A stretch of DNA of 64,000 nucleotides from CAXSBR01 sp964252015. Lineage in GTDB: Bacteria; Actinomycetota; Actinomycetes; Mycobacteriales; Jatrophihabitantaceae. The stretch spans positions 8,170 to 72,169 of the forward strand of contig CAXULW010000017.1 in the NCBI GenBank assembly GCA_964252015.1, written 5' to 3'. Below, one piece after another: positions 1 to 7,779 of the stretch; the stretch's first letter is position 1; each line of letters opens with the position of its first letter. Made by a program: the position numbers and the translations under genes. The notes under the pieces were generated by a model. It searched no databases. It worked only from the letters and a program-made list of their open reading frames with translations, and was not told the origin of the DNA.

Positions 1-420
1 GTCCCCGCGGACGCTGACGCCAATGCCGGTGCAGACCCCGACGCCAACGACGACGACGACCGGCTGGAGATACCGACCGGCGATGACGAGGTGACCGTGC
101 TGCGACGGATCGGGCACGTCGAGTTGCCGGCACCGTTCGACGCCCGCCTCGACGTCTGGTGGATGGCCCAATACGGCGGCGGGTTGTTCGTGCCGTTGCG
201 TGACGGCAGCTCTGGCGACACCTCGTACGGCGGCGGGCGCTACCTGCTCGACACGGCCAAGAGCGCGGACCTCGGCCCGGGCCGCGCAGCCGACACGATC
301 GTCGTCGACCTCAACTTCGCCTACCACCCGTCCTGCCGCTACAACCCGGCCTGGGTGTGCCCGCTGGCGCCGCCCGGCAACACGATCACCGCGCCCGTCC
401 TGGCGGGCGAACGCATGTGA
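1..420 (+). CDS. DUF1684 family protein, 3' part only
   Basis: The reading frame is open from the first base of the window, so the start lies upstream and only the C-terminal 139 residues are seen. The C-terminal half carries the DUF1684 signature: a GGRYLLDTAKSADLG stretch, then VVDLNFAYHPSCRYNP and a cysteine-proline segment ending CPLAPPGN. DUF1684 proteins are small, poorly characterised and common in actinomycetes. The first 25 or so visible residues are an Asp/Ala-rich linker, which is unusual for the family and may be a low-complexity insertion. A GTG at 91 is an internal start candidate but leaves out conserved upstream sequence, so I do not prefer it. The next gene follows after 7 bases, so the two may be cotranscribed. 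No biochemical role can be assigned. Confidence 0.75.
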   Translation, partial: VPADADANAGADPDANDDDDRLEIPTGDDEVTVLRRIGHVELPAPFDARLDVWWMAQYGGGLFVPLRDGSSGDTSYGGGRYLLDTAKSADLGPGRAADTIVVDLNFAYHPSCRYNPAWVCPLAPPGNTITAPVLAGERM

Positions 421-427
421 AAGGAAG

Positions 428-895
428 ATGGCCATGCCCACGTACGCCAAGAACACCGAGGTCGATCTCGACGCGCTGCTGGCGTTCCTGCGCCCGCGCC
501 ATCACGCCGTCCTGCTCACGACCCGCGCCGATGGCACGGCGCAGGCCTCGCCGGTGACCAGCGGGGTCGATGGGGACGGGCGCATCGTCATCTCGACCTA
601 CCCGCAACGGGCCAAGACGACGAATGTCCGGCGGGCCGGGACGGCTTCAGTGATCGTGCTGTCCGACGACTTCAACGGTCCGTGGGTGCAGGTGGACGGC
701 GACGCCGAGGTGCTCGACGTACCGGACGCGGTCGAGCCGTTGGTCGAATACTTCCGCTGTATCTCCGGCGAACACCCGGACTGGAACGAGTACCGCGCGG
801 CCATGGTCACCCAGAACAAGTCGCTCATCCGCATCTCGCCCCGCCGGTGGGGCCCGGTGGCCACCGGTGGGTTCCCGCCGCCGGCCACGTCGTAG
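428..895 (+). CDS. PPOX-class F420-dependent oxidoreductase
   Basis: A 155-residue single-domain split-barrel flavin/deazaflavin-binding protein of the pyridoxamine-5'-phosphate-oxidase-like class. The N-terminal LLAFLRPRHHAVLLTTRADG and the following ASPVTSGVDGDGRIVIST are the typical first strands of this fold. Members in actinomycetes usually bind F420 and reduce small substrates; the substrate here is unknown. The purine-rich AAGGAAG (421-427) is very close to the ATG at 428 and better placed for a second in-frame ATG at 434, so the true start may be two codons later. It is 7 bases downstream of the DUF1684 gene and converges with the DUF1003 gene, leaving only 8 bases between stops. An F420-reducing dehydrogenase (5189-6193) lies nearby. 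Confidence 0.85.
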   Translation: MAMPTYAKNTEVDLDALLAFLRPRHHAVLLTTRADGTAQASPVTSGVDGDGRIVISTYPQRAKTTNVRRAGTASVIVLSDDFNGPWVQVDGDAEVLDVPDAVEPLVEYFRCISGEHPDWNEYRAAMVTQNKSLIRISPRRWGPVATGGFPPPATS

Positions 896-903
896 GCCCC
901 GTC

Positions 904-1365
904 CTAGGCCGCCGACGTACCGCCGGCCCGCGTCTGCTGCTGGATCTGTTTCGTCAGGTCGTGGATCTGCCGCGTCAGCTCGGTGTTGGTGTGCAGCTCC
1001 TGCTCGCTGGTCGAGAAGTCGCGGTCGGCCTTGGCCTGCTGGAAGGTGGCTTGCCGGTTCTGCCCGATCATCACGAACGTGGACAGGAAGATCGCCTCGA
1101 GCGAGACGATGAGGGTGAGCGTCTGCCACGGGCTCTTCTCGACGAAGAGCATCCAGGCCGAGAACAGGATGGCGTGCGCGTACACAAACCACATCGATCC
1201 CGCGAACGAGGTGATCTTGTCAGCGATGGCCAGCTGGATGTCGCTGGACCTCTGCGCGGCCTCGGCGGCAACCGTGGGGTGATGGGCGATCGCCGGTTCG
1301 GTCACTGAAGTCGGATCGGTCGAACTCGGATCGGACTGGTTTGCGCCGGATGTCGTTGCGGTCAT
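904..1365 (-). CDS. DUF1003 family membrane protein
   Basis: A 153-residue protein with a hydrophilic N-terminus of about 45 residues, two closely spaced membrane helices (about 55-75, SMWFVYAHAILFSAWMLF, and 85-105, LIVSLEAIFLSTFVMI) and a C-terminal coiled-coil-like tail rich in Gln, Glu and Thr. The IADKITSFAGSMWFV and LEAIFLSTFVMIGQNRQ segments match the DUF1003 family, integral inner-membrane proteins of unknown function. The start at 1365 is supported by GGAAGG about ten bases upstream on this strand. The reading frame stays open upstream as far as 2586, but that extension has no membrane-protein character and overlaps other genes. Divergent from the broken MFS transporter gene. Confidence 0.85.
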   Translation of the reverse strand: MTATTSGANQSDPSSTDPTSVTEPAIAHHPTVAAEAAQRSSDIQLAIADKITSFAGSMWFVYAHAILFSAWMLFVEKSPWQTLTLIVSLEAIFLSTFVMIGQNRQATFQQAKADRDFSTSEQELHTNTELTRQIHDLTKQIQQQTRAGGTSAA

Positions 1366-1453
1366 ACGGGGGACCCTTCCGGGTAGATGGTCAGAGAGTC
1401 CATCCAACGCCCGCCTGGCCCGGCGCGGGGCTCGGCACGGCAAGCTGTCGATC

Positions 1454-2239
1454 ATGACCCCGCCCGTCCTCCCACCGACGCCGACGGCGTTGTCGCCGGC
1501 TGGCCTGCGCGCCGGGCGGCGGCGATCGGCCATCCTGCTGGCCGCGGTGGTGCTGGTCGGGCTGTCGCTGCGCGGGCCCTGATCGCGATTGCGCCGGTGA
1601 CCGGGCCGGTCCGCTCCGGCCTGCACATCGGCTCGGCCACGGCGGGGCTGTTCACCAGCATCCCGGTCCTGCTGTTCGCGCTGGCCGCCCCGCCCGCGCT
1701 GATCCTGCTGGCCCGGGCCGGCCTGGATCGGGTCATGCTGTTCGCCCTGCTCGGCATCGGGCTCGGCACGCTCATCCGTTCCTCCGGCGGGCTCGCGATA
1801 GCGCTGACCGGAACCGTCCTGCTCGGTCTCGCGGTCGGCGTGGGCAACGTGGCCGCGCCGGTAGCCGTCGGTCGCGACTTCCCGAGGCGATCGGGACCCG
1901 TCACCGGCGTCTACACCGCCTCGCTCAACGTCGGTTCGATGCTGTCCTCCTTGCTGACCGCGCCGCTGGCCGACGTCGTTGGGTGGCGGTGGGCACTGGC
2001 GTCGTGGTCGGCAATGGGGTTCATCGCCGCCGCGGTCTGGTGGATCGTCGGCCGAGGGATGCGCCCGCTGGCCACGACGGCTGAGGACGAGGCAGCTGAC
2101 GTCAGCACGGGCGGTACGAGCGCCAGCCACGGGTTCGTGGACCGCGCCACTGCTGGTGATCGCCGTCGCGCTGGCCGGGCTCACCACCGCCGGGGTGCTC
2201 GCGGCCTCGCTCGGACGTACCCCGGCGACCGCGGTCTGA
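1454..2239 (+). pseudogene. Broken CynX/NimT-type MFS transporter gene
   Basis: Translation from ATG 1454 gives a typical N-terminus ending in a hydrophobic VVLVGLSLRGP and then a stop at about 1577. The family resemblance continues in another frame with LIAIAPVTGPV, GLFTSIPVLLFALAAPP and GVYTASLNVGSMLSSLLTAP up to about 2130. It then returns to the first frame for one last hydrophobic helix (PLLVIAVALAGLTTAGVLAA), ending at 2239. CynX/NimT-type MFS proteins have twelve helices and about 400 residues. Here about six N-terminal helices and one C-terminal helix remain, so there are at least two frameshifts and a large internal deletion. The gene would have exported or imported small anions or nitroimidazole-like compounds; it is not expected to work. 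It converges with the UBP zinc-finger gene. Confidence 0.7.
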
Positions 2240-2242
2240 GCG

Positions 2243-2590
2243 TCAATGCAGGTGTCGCTGCCAGTCCGGGGGCACCGCGCCGGCCGGTCCCGGGACGGGC
2301 TGGTCGCGGGGATGGCTGGTCGGCGCGGCCAGTTCGGGACCGTCCGCGAACGTCTCGGCCGCGAAGTCCCAGTACCAGCTCTCGCCCGGCTCGAAGCTGG
2401 TGATGACGGGGTGGCCGGTGGCCCGAAAGTGGGCCGTCGCGTGTTGGCTGGGTGAGGTGTCGCAACAGCCGATGTGCCCGCACGTCGCGCAACGGCGCAG
2501 GTGGAACCACCAGCCCGGGTCGCTGCCGGCCAAGCACTCCACGCAGCCGGTACCGCTCGGGGCGAGGGTGGGATCGATGACGTCACTCAT
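2243..2590 (-). CDS. UBP-type zinc finger protein
   Basis: A 115-residue protein made almost entirely of a ZnF-UBP domain. The spaced ligands are visible: GCVECLAGSDPGWWFHLRRC, then CATCGHIGCCD, then HATAHFRATGHPVI, followed by the typical FEPGESWYWDF. In eukaryotes this domain binds the ubiquitin C-terminus. The short stand-alone actinobacterial versions have no established function, and since most actinomycetes lack ubiquitin they may bind another free C-terminus or serve a structural role. I chose the ATG at 2590 because conserved sequence begins soon after it; an open stretch upstream to 2677 covers the inverted repeat and is unlikely to be coding. Divergently oriented from the SDR gene. 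Confidence 0.85.
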   Translation of the reverse strand: MSDVIDPTLAPSGTGCVECLAGSDPGWWFHLRRCATCGHIGCCDTSPSQHATAHFRATGHPVITSFEPGESWYWDFAAETFADGPELAAPTSHPRDQPVPGPAGAVPPDWQRHLH

Positions 2591-2635
2591 CGCGCAACGG
2601 TCCCAGATCCGCCGCCGCCCCGCCAGAGCCCGTTC

Positions 2636-2677
2636 GTGGTGGCAACTGACCCAGCTAACCGGGTCAGCAGCCACCAC
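2636..2677. promoter_or_regulatory. Interrupted palindrome between divergent genes, candidate operator
   Basis: Two nested inverted repeats share one centre: GTGGTGGC (2636-2643) with GCCACCAC (2670-2677), and TGACCC (2647-2652) with GGGTCA (2661-2666). The site sits in the 126-base gap between the UBP zinc-finger gene (minus) and the SDR gene (plus). This position suits a regulator binding site better than a terminator. No U-tract follows. A hairpin role in RNA cannot be excluded. Confidence 0.5.
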
Positions 2678-2716
2678 AAATCCGGTGGTTGCGCGGCGCT
2701 ACCTAGGCTGAGTTTC

Positions 2717-3487
2717 ATGGCACACCCGAGTTTCGACATCACCGGGCAGGTGGCCCTCGTCACCGGATCCAGCCGCGGGATCGGACGGGCCTTGGCCGCC
2801 GGATTGATCGAGGCCGGCGCCCACGTGGTGGTGAACGGGCGTGATGCCGACGCCCTCGAACGTGCCCGCGCCGAACTGGGTGAACGTCCAGGTGCGACCG
2901 TGTTTGCCGTCCCCTTCGACGTCACCGATCCGGGGTCGGTCGCGGCCGGGGTCGCTCGGGCCGAGGAGCTGGCCGGCCCGATCGACATCCTGGTCAACAA
3001 CGCCGGCATGCAGCGGCGGGCGCCGTTCACCGAGTTCGCCGACGAGGACTGGAACGCGCTGCTGACCACCAACGTCACGAGTGCGTTCCTGGTCGGCCGC
3101 GCGGTCTCCCGGGCCATGATGTCCCGAGGCCGCGGCCGCATCGTCAACGTCTGCTCGCTACAAAGCGAGGTCGCCCGGCCCGGCATCGCGGCGTACGCGG
3201 CCACCAAGGGCGCGGTGAAGATGTTGACGAAGGGCATGTGCGCCGACCTGGCCGGTCACGGCATCACCGTGAACGGGATCGGCCCCGGCTACTTCGAGAC
3301 CGAGCTGACTCAGGCCCTGGTCGACGACCCCGAGTTCAGCGATTGGGTGCGCCGACGCACACCGGCCGGACGGTGGGGCCGCCTGGGTGACCTGGTCGGT
3401 CCGCTGCTGTTCTTGTGCAGCCCGGCGGCCGACTTCGTCAACGGCCAGATCCTCTATGTGGACGGCGGCATGCTCAGCGTTCTGTGA
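2717..3487 (+). CDS. SDR family oxidoreductase, gluconate 5-dehydrogenase-like
   Basis: A 256-residue classical short-chain dehydrogenase. The cofactor motif TGSSRGIGR is near residue 18, the NNAG motif near 97, and the active-site YAATK near 160 with the serine in the preceding NVCSLQSE segment. The end QILYVDGGMLSVL is typical of the family. Overall sequence is closest in feel to gluconate 5-dehydrogenases (IdnO-like), which interconvert gluconate and 5-keto-gluconate with NADP(H), but SDR substrate assignments from sequence are weak. The ATG at 2717 is chosen because MAHPSFDITGQVALVTGSS fits the usual length before the Rossmann strand; further upstream the open frame is GC-rich non-family sequence. 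The palindrome at 2636-2677 lies just upstream. Confidence 0.85.
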   Translation: MAHPSFDITGQVALVTGSSRGIGRALAAGLIEAGAHVVVNGRDADALERARAELGERPGATVFAVPFDVTDPGSVAAGVARAEELAGPIDILVNNAGMQRRAPFTEFADEDWNALLTTNVTSAFLVGRAVSRAMMSRGRGRIVNVCSLQSEVARPGIAAYAATKGAVKMLTKGMCADLAGHGITVNGIGPGYFETELTQALVDDPEFSDWVRRRTPAGRWGRLGDLVGPLLFLCSPAADFVNGQILYVDGGMLSVL

Positions 3488-3579
3488 TCCAAACCAGCCA
3501 GTTTTCACATCTTCTGCTTAAGATCATCCCGCCTGCCCCCGCTGACCGTCCCCCGACCGGTCGCCCCCCTTGGAGACTC

Positions 3580-5157
3580 ATGCGCACTTCTCGGCGCTCA
3601 CGCACGTTCACATCCCGTCTCGCTGCCCTGTCCGCGGCCGTAGGAGCCGCGGCGCTGGTCGGGCTCGGCTCGACCGGCGCCCACGCCGCCCCGACAACGA
3701 CGGCGGCCACGACGGCGGCCCGGACCACGACCGCGGCGACCACGACAGCGGCGACCACGACAGCGGCGACCACGACAGCGGCGACCACGACAGCAGCGAC
3801 AACGACCCCGGCGACCACTACACCCGCCCCGACCTCGACCGGAGAGCGGAGCGCACCCGGGCCGCAATGTCCGGGGGTCGGTTCTGTGCTGACTCCGGTC
3901 GTGTGCATCCCGACCGGCTCCGGCGAGGATCAGCCGGCGCCGGTCGGCACGGACGGTTTCCTGGAGTTCGCCGGTCAGGTCGTGAACAACGGGCCCGCGG
4001 TCAGTGCCGCGACGGTCGTGATCACCCTGCCCAAGGGTCTGCGCCTCGACGACCCGAGCAACGAGGCGGTCAACCGGCTCGAGCAGTGGTGGGACGAGGA
4101 CTCGGACGAGGACGGGACGCCGCTGGCGTGCACCACGAGCGAGGACGGCTCAGTCGTGACCTGCGCCACGGGATCAATACCGGCTGGAGCCAACTTCCTC
4201 GTGCTGATCGACCTGGATGCTCAAGACAACGCGGTCGCCGGCACATCGGGAAAGCTCACGTTGGCGCTGCAATCCAGCCCGACCCTTGGAACATTCCCGG
4301 CCACGTCGGTGCAGGCCACGGTGGATTTCGTCGGCACCGCGCACCTGCAGGTGCGACTCACACCGGCCAACGCCAGCGTCACGGTCGGCAAGAGCCTGAC
4401 CCTGACCGCCACGATTCACAATGGCGGTCCGAACGCAGCCGTCGAGGCCGCCGCCTTCGGCTTTGTCTCCTCCGGCCGAATCAGCGACGACCAGCCATTC
4501 ACGATCACCAATTCGCAGCCATTCCCGGGCCAGGACTCGGGATCCACCGGCGCCTCCGCATCGGCGTTCCTGCTGCGCTCCCTACCGACGAGGATGGCCG
4601 CGGCCAAGCGGTCCTCGGCCAAGACGGCGGCGGGCAAGATGTCGGCGGCCAAGCGGTCCTCGGCCAAGACGTCCTCGGCCAAGACGTCGGCGGGCAAGAT
4701 GTCGGCGGGCAGGAACGTTGCGTCGGACACATCGGCGTCGTTCGGGTTCTGGCCGGTCGGGACGATTGCGGTAGGCGCGACGGCGTCGGTCCAGGTCGTC
4801 GTCAAGGCTGAATATGTGGGGCAGGTCCAGCTCTTCTTCGACGCGACCTCCGCCGACGAGTCGTGCGACGAAGAAACCTCCGACTGCGAGAACACCGCCA
4901 CGGCCGCACTGAGCGCCGTCGCCGCGGTGACCACCACCGCGACCACCGCACCAGCCACGACGGTCGCCGCTACCACGTCGACGCAGTCGGCCAGTGCAGT
5001 CAGCGCCACCGGCAGCTCGCCGGCGGCCGCATCGCTGCCCAACACCGGGTTCCGGCCGGCACCCTGGTTGGGTTCGGCCGGTGCAGCCATCTTGCTCGGT
5101 GTCGGGCTGATGGTGCTCGGTGCGCCCCGACGCCGGTCGTGCGGCCGCTACCGCTGA
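3580..5157 (+). CDS. LPNTG-anchored surface protein with DUF11-like domains and tandem repeats
   Basis: A 525-residue secreted protein. A signal peptide (about 1-37, ending GAHAA) is followed by a Thr/Ala-rich stretch built of TTAAT units. Two DUF11/CARDB-like beta-sandwich domains follow (about 125-235, with GQVVNNGPAVSAATVVITLP, and 245-420, with VTVGKSLTLTATIHNGG). A second Thr-rich linker leads to an LPNTG sortase motif at residues 486-490, a hydrophobic helix and a basic tail with APRRR. This is the standard layout for sortase substrates fixed to peptidoglycan or other wall polymers. A Lys/Ser/Ala-rich insert coded by seven 15-bp units (4602-4706) interrupts the second domain, which is unusual. 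TGGAG at 3571-3575 serves as ribosome binding site. No sortase gene is visible in the window. Confidence 0.85.
   Translation: MRTSRRSRTFTSRLAALSAAVGAAALVGLGSTGAHAAPTTTAATTAARTTTAATTTAATTTAATTTAATTTAATTTPATTTPAPTSTGERSAPGPQCPGVGSVLTPVVCIPTGSGEDQPAPVGTDGFLEFAGQVVNNGPAVSAATVVITLPKGLRLDDPSNEAVNRLEQWWDEDSDEDGTPLACTTSEDGSVVTCATGSIPAGANFLVLIDLDAQDNAVAGTSGKLTLALQSSPTLGTFPATSVQATVDFVGTAHLQVRLTPANASVTVGKSLTLTATIHNGGPNAAVEAAAFGFVSSGRISDDQPFTITNSQPFPGQDSGSTGASASAFLLRSLPTRMAAAKRSSAKTAAGKMSAAKRSSAKTSSAKTSAGKMSAGRNVASDTSASFGFWPVGTIAVGATASVQVVVKAEYVGQVQLFFDATSADESCDEETSDCENTATAALSAVAAVTTTATTAPATTVAATTSTQSASAVSATGSSPAAASLPNTGFRPAPWLGSAGAAILLGVGLMVLGAPRRRSCGRYR
3736..3795 (+). repeat. 15-bp in-frame tandem repeat (TTAAT linker)
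   Basis: Four copies of the 15-base unit gcgaccacgacagcg, the last with one change, stand head to tail inside the wall-anchored protein gene. Degenerate copies flank them on both sides. Each unit adds five residues (AlaThrThrThrAla in register), so copy-number change would keep the reading frame. Confidence 0.9.
4602..4706 (+). repeat. 15-bp tandem repeat, Lys-rich insert
   Basis: Seven units with the form gccaagNNgtcNNcg or ggcaagatgtcggcg, each coding a pentapeptide such as AKRSS, AKTSS or GKMSA. They place seven regularly spaced lysines in the second beta-sandwich domain of the LPNTG protein. Spacing and frame are exact, so the array arose by tandem duplication. Confidence 0.9.
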
Positions 5158-5188
5158 GCAGGCGAAACCCGCGCGGTGCCTCCCGTCA

Positions 5189-6193
5189 TCAGCCGAGCTT
5201 GCGCAACTCCGGGACGACGTCGGCGGTGAATTGGCTCAGGAAGCGTTCCTGGTCGTGGCCGGGGCCGTGGAAGACGAGGTGGTTCAGGCCGGCGTCGACG
5301 TAGGGCTTGATCGCCGCCAGCGCGTCGTCCGGGTTCGAGGCCACAATCCACCGACTCGCCACCTGCTCGATGGGGAGTTCGTCGGCGATGCGGCCCATCT
5401 CGGCCGGGTCGTCCACGCTCCGTTTCTGCTCGGCCGTCAGCGCGAGCGGGGCCCAGAAGCGCGTGTTCTCCAGGGCCTGCTCCGGATCACGATCGTAGGA
5501 GAGCTTGATCTCGATCATCCGGTCGATGCCGTCGGTGGCCTTGCCCGCGGCGTCCAGGCCTTCGTTCACCGCGGGCAGCAGCTTCTCGGTGTAGAGGTCC
5601 ATCCCCTTGCCGCTCGTGCAGATGAAGCCGTCCCCGGAGCGCCCTGCGTACCGCGCCACAACGGGGCCGCCAGCCGCGATGTATACCGGCACGGACTGAT
5701 CGGGCCGGTCATAGATGGTGGCGTCGGTGGTCTGGTAGTACTCGCCGTCGAACGTCACCCGTTCACCCGCCCACAACTCACGCATGAGGCGGACCGATTC
5801 GCGCAGTCGGGCAAACCGTTCCTTGAACTCGGGCCACTGCAGGCGGGCGACGGCGACCTCGTTGAGCGCCTCACCGGTGCCGACGCCGAGCATGATCCGG
5901 CCCGGGAACAAGCAAGCCATGGTGGCGAAGGCCTGCGCGATCACGGCCGGGTTGTAGCGAAACGTCGGGGTCAGCACGCTGGTGCCAAGTTGGACGCGGC
6001 CGGTCCGCTCGCCGACGGCGCTCATCCACGCGATTGAGAACGGAGCGTGACCGCCTTCGTGGCGCCACGGCTGGAAGTGGTCGCTGACCGTCACACTGTC
6101 CAGCCCCACCTCCTCGGCCCGGACGCCCAGCTCGACTAGTTCCCGCGGCCCGAACTGTTCCGCCGAAGCCTTGTATCCGATGCGCAGTGACAT
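5189..6193 (-). CDS. fgd: F420-dependent glucose-6-phosphate dehydrogenase
   Basis: A 334-residue luciferase-like monooxygenase-fold protein that oxidises glucose-6-phosphate to 6-phosphogluconolactone and reduces cofactor F420. It is close to the mycobacterial Fgd1. GYKASAEQF opens the protein, the active-site SDHFQPW gives His39 and Trp43 (equivalent to His40 and Trp44 in Fgd1), and LGTSVLTPTFRYNPAVIAQ, GVGTGEALNE and SGDGFICTSGKG are conserved. The start is the third possible ATG (6193), because MSLRIGYKAS aligns with the family N-terminus. This gene marks the left edge of glycan unit A; a truncated second copy (22175-22540, same orientation) marks the left edge of unit B. It supplies reduced F420 for enzymes such as the PPOX protein upstream. 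Confidence 0.93.
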   Translation of the reverse strand: MSLRIGYKASAEQFGPRELVELGVRAEEVGLDSVTVSDHFQPWRHEGGHAPFSIAWMSAVGERTGRVQLGTSVLTPTFRYNPAVIAQAFATMACLFPGRIMLGVGTGEALNEVAVARLQWPEFKERFARLRESVRLMRELWAGERVTFDGEYYQTTDATIYDRPDQSVPVYIAAGGPVVARYAGRSGDGFICTSGKGMDLYTEKLLPAVNEGLDAAGKATDGIDRMIEIKLSYDRDPEQALENTRFWAPLALTAEQKRSVDDPAEMGRIADELPIEQVASRWIVASNPDDALAAIKPYVDAGLNHLVFHGPGHDQERFLSQFTADVVPELRKLG

Positions 6194-6569
6194 GCGTCTC
6201 ATCATGCCCGCTGCCAACGGCAACTATTCCCCAGGCGTCTCGGCCGGGTGGGGATCGCCGATGCAGAAACGGCGCCGGTACCCCAGCTCGACTGGGGCGG
6301 CGGTATCACGCGTCGTGCGCATACCCGCGCCGGTGTTCGTAGGCAGAGTTGCAGCGCACGATCTCACTCGGCCGGGCCCCCGACAGGTGGCTGCAGACAG
6401 TTCGTAGAGGTTGAGCGCGGTGACCCTACGGGGCGTTCTGCACGATAATCAGGCCTAGCGCCACTTCTGCCCGATTCGTGGCTAGAGTTCGACTAGACAC
6501 AGATCAACTAGTTGCGTACCGTCTACACCAGATCGGGTGCCGGAACACAGCACCAGATCGTCAGGCCTA

Positions 6570-6647
6570 CGGGTGACGCTTGTATCGGGGGGTTCAAGCA
6601 GATGAGTTCTAGGATTTCGGCACGCCTAAATCAGGTCAGGCGTGACC
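6570..6647 (+). promoter_or_regulatory. Conserved leader block of glycan unit A
   Basis: This block matches 22673-22749 in front of unit B, with a core tgacgcttgt, one variable base, then tcggggggttcaagc, and a second match in tcaggt-gggcgtgacc. Its core can be read as a nine- or ten-residue peptide, (V/M)TLVSGGSS, starting at GTG 6573 with its stop overlapping an ATG (ATGA at 6602-6605). The surrounding sequence is much less conserved, so this part is under selection or was recently copied. It could be a leader peptide, an RNA element, or the remnant 5' end of a lost first gene. Confidence 0.5.
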
Positions 6648-6911
6648 GGTCTAAGTCGACGACTCGCTGGGTTCGTCGTCGCGCCGGCCATCCTCTAGAA
6701 GGGTGGGGCGCAAAACATAGGCGGTGTCAGGCCCGCCGGGAGCACATGGTCGCTTGAATTAGCCATCGGCCGGAGCAGCGTTGCATCCTGCCGGGGCGAC
6801 CGAATACGCCAGATCAGGTTTGAAATCTTCGTTGGCGGCTTTCTGTGAGGGTACAGGCCGGCCGCTAACACGATGAAGTCTGCCCGGTTTCTGGCTCCAG
6901 TCTTCACATAA

Positions 6912-6936
6912 TGCCCGGGGCGTTCGCGCCCGGGCA
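6912..6936. other. GC-rich hairpin in leader of unit A
   Basis: Arms TGCCCGGGGCG and CGCCCGGGCA enclose a TTCG tetraloop with one bulged G. A UUCG loop closed by C-G or G-C pairs is a very stable RNA turn. No U-run follows, so it is either a structural part of the transcript leader or an attenuator. Unit B has no clear equivalent. Confidence 0.45.
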
Positions 6937-7161
6937 ATCGCACGGCCTCCCTATGTTGTCGCCAGTAGTGCGCGAATCCCCCCCGACGTGTCAGCTTGGC
7001 TGGCCGTCGCCCGCCTGCCGGTCGCCGGATGGCCGATCGTCCATTGCTCGACGAGACCATGTCCTTGTTCGCACTAATAAGTAGATCAATCGCACCAGAC
7101 ACTGAGCGATAGCACTGGCTAAAGCGAAACCGCCTCACGGCACAAATTCACGGGGGAAGTC

Positions 7162-7779
7162 ATGAAACGTAATGTCCTTGCGATCGGTGCGCATCCGGAT
7201 GACATTGAACTGGGTTGCGGCGGAACGCTCGCCAGACACAGTCAGTCCGGTGACAACGTCACCATGCTGGTGATAACCCAGGGCGAAGTAGGGCCTGGCC
7301 GGACTCTGGACCGCATGTTCGAGCAGGAGCGCGCCTGCAAGGTCCTGGGCGTAGATAACCTGGTCTGGGGCGAGCTGCCCGATTGCCAGGTCTCACTGCA
7401 CGAGTTGGCGTTGGTCCACCTCATCGAAAGCGTGATTCGTGAAACCGGCGCAGAGCTGATCTACACCCACTCTATTTCGGATAGTCACCAAGATCACCGG
7501 ACCGTCGCCGTGAACACGCTAGGTGCGGCTCGCAAATGCTCCAATATTCTCAGCTACGACGCCCCCTCTTCACTTCAATTCCGGCCCACCCTCTATGTCG
7601 ATATCTCGGACACGATCGAGACCAAGGTTGAGGCAGTTCTTTGCCACTCGAGCCAGGTCGAGGCCAGCGAGATGGTCGACACATACAAGGTGCGCAACGC
7701 TGCCGGTTACCGCGGACACGAAGCACGAGTGCGCGCCGCCGAGGCGTTCCAGGCGGCGCGCTACGTGATGCCCGTATGA
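7162..7779 (+). CDS. PIG-L/LmbE family deacetylase, unit A
   Basis: A 205-residue zinc-dependent N-acetyl-hexosamine deacetylase of the PIG-L family. The zinc motif AHPDD is at residues 10-14 and the second metal-binding stretch HSISDSHQDH is near residue 115, both intact. Relatives remove acetyl groups from GlcNAc in GPI anchors, mycothiol (MshB) or secondary metabolites. Here the genes downstream are glycan polymerisation and modification genes, so I infer action on an amino-sugar precursor of an extracellular glycan. No signal peptide, so cytoplasmic. GGGGGAAG precedes the ATG. It overlaps the next gene by 4 bases (ATGA). The second copy at 23196-23813 has the same length and differs at about 18 of 205 positions by eye. 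Confidence 0.88.
   Translation: MKRNVLAIGAHPDDIELGCGGTLARHSQSGDNVTMLVITQGEVGPGRTLDRMFEQERACKVLGVDNLVWGELPDCQVSLHELALVHLIESVIRETGAELIYTHSISDSHQDHRTVAVNTLGAARKCSNILSYDAPSSLQFRPTLYVDISDTIETKVEAVLCHSSQVEASEMVDTYKVRNAAGYRGHEARVRAAEAFQAARYVMPV

Larger units (their letters stand above)
6194..7161. other. Long intergenic leader of glycan unit A
   Basis: About 970 bases between divergent fgd and the PIG-L gene without a convincing protein gene. Base composition drops here compared with the left flank. It holds the conserved block at 6570-6647, which recurs in front of unit B, and a GC-rich hairpin at 6912-6936. A minus-strand frame at 6695-7138 lacks family features and a counterpart in unit B. Confidence 0.6.

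Noticed and set aside
904..2586. 560-codon minus-strand frame over DUF1003 and the MFS relic
   Set aside because: Only its last 153 codons resemble a protein family; the rest is Arg/Pro-rich shadow coding of GC-rich DNA.
3474..3908. Minus-strand frame rich in Val/Ala opposite the surface-protein gene
   Set aside because: It is the mirror of the 15-bp repeats and has no start signal or family feature; the plus frame has signal peptide and LPNTG motif.
4602..4706. CRISPR-like array
   Set aside because: Units are contiguous with no spacers and code in frame; no other array with regular spacers is seen in the window.
6573..6605. ggttcaagc in both leader blocks resembles a tRNA T-arm
   Set aside because: No matching acceptor, D- or anticodon arms can be folded around it in either copy.
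6695..7138. 147-codon minus-strand frame in unit A leader
   Set aside because: No family feature, no ribosome binding site and no counterpart in unit B.
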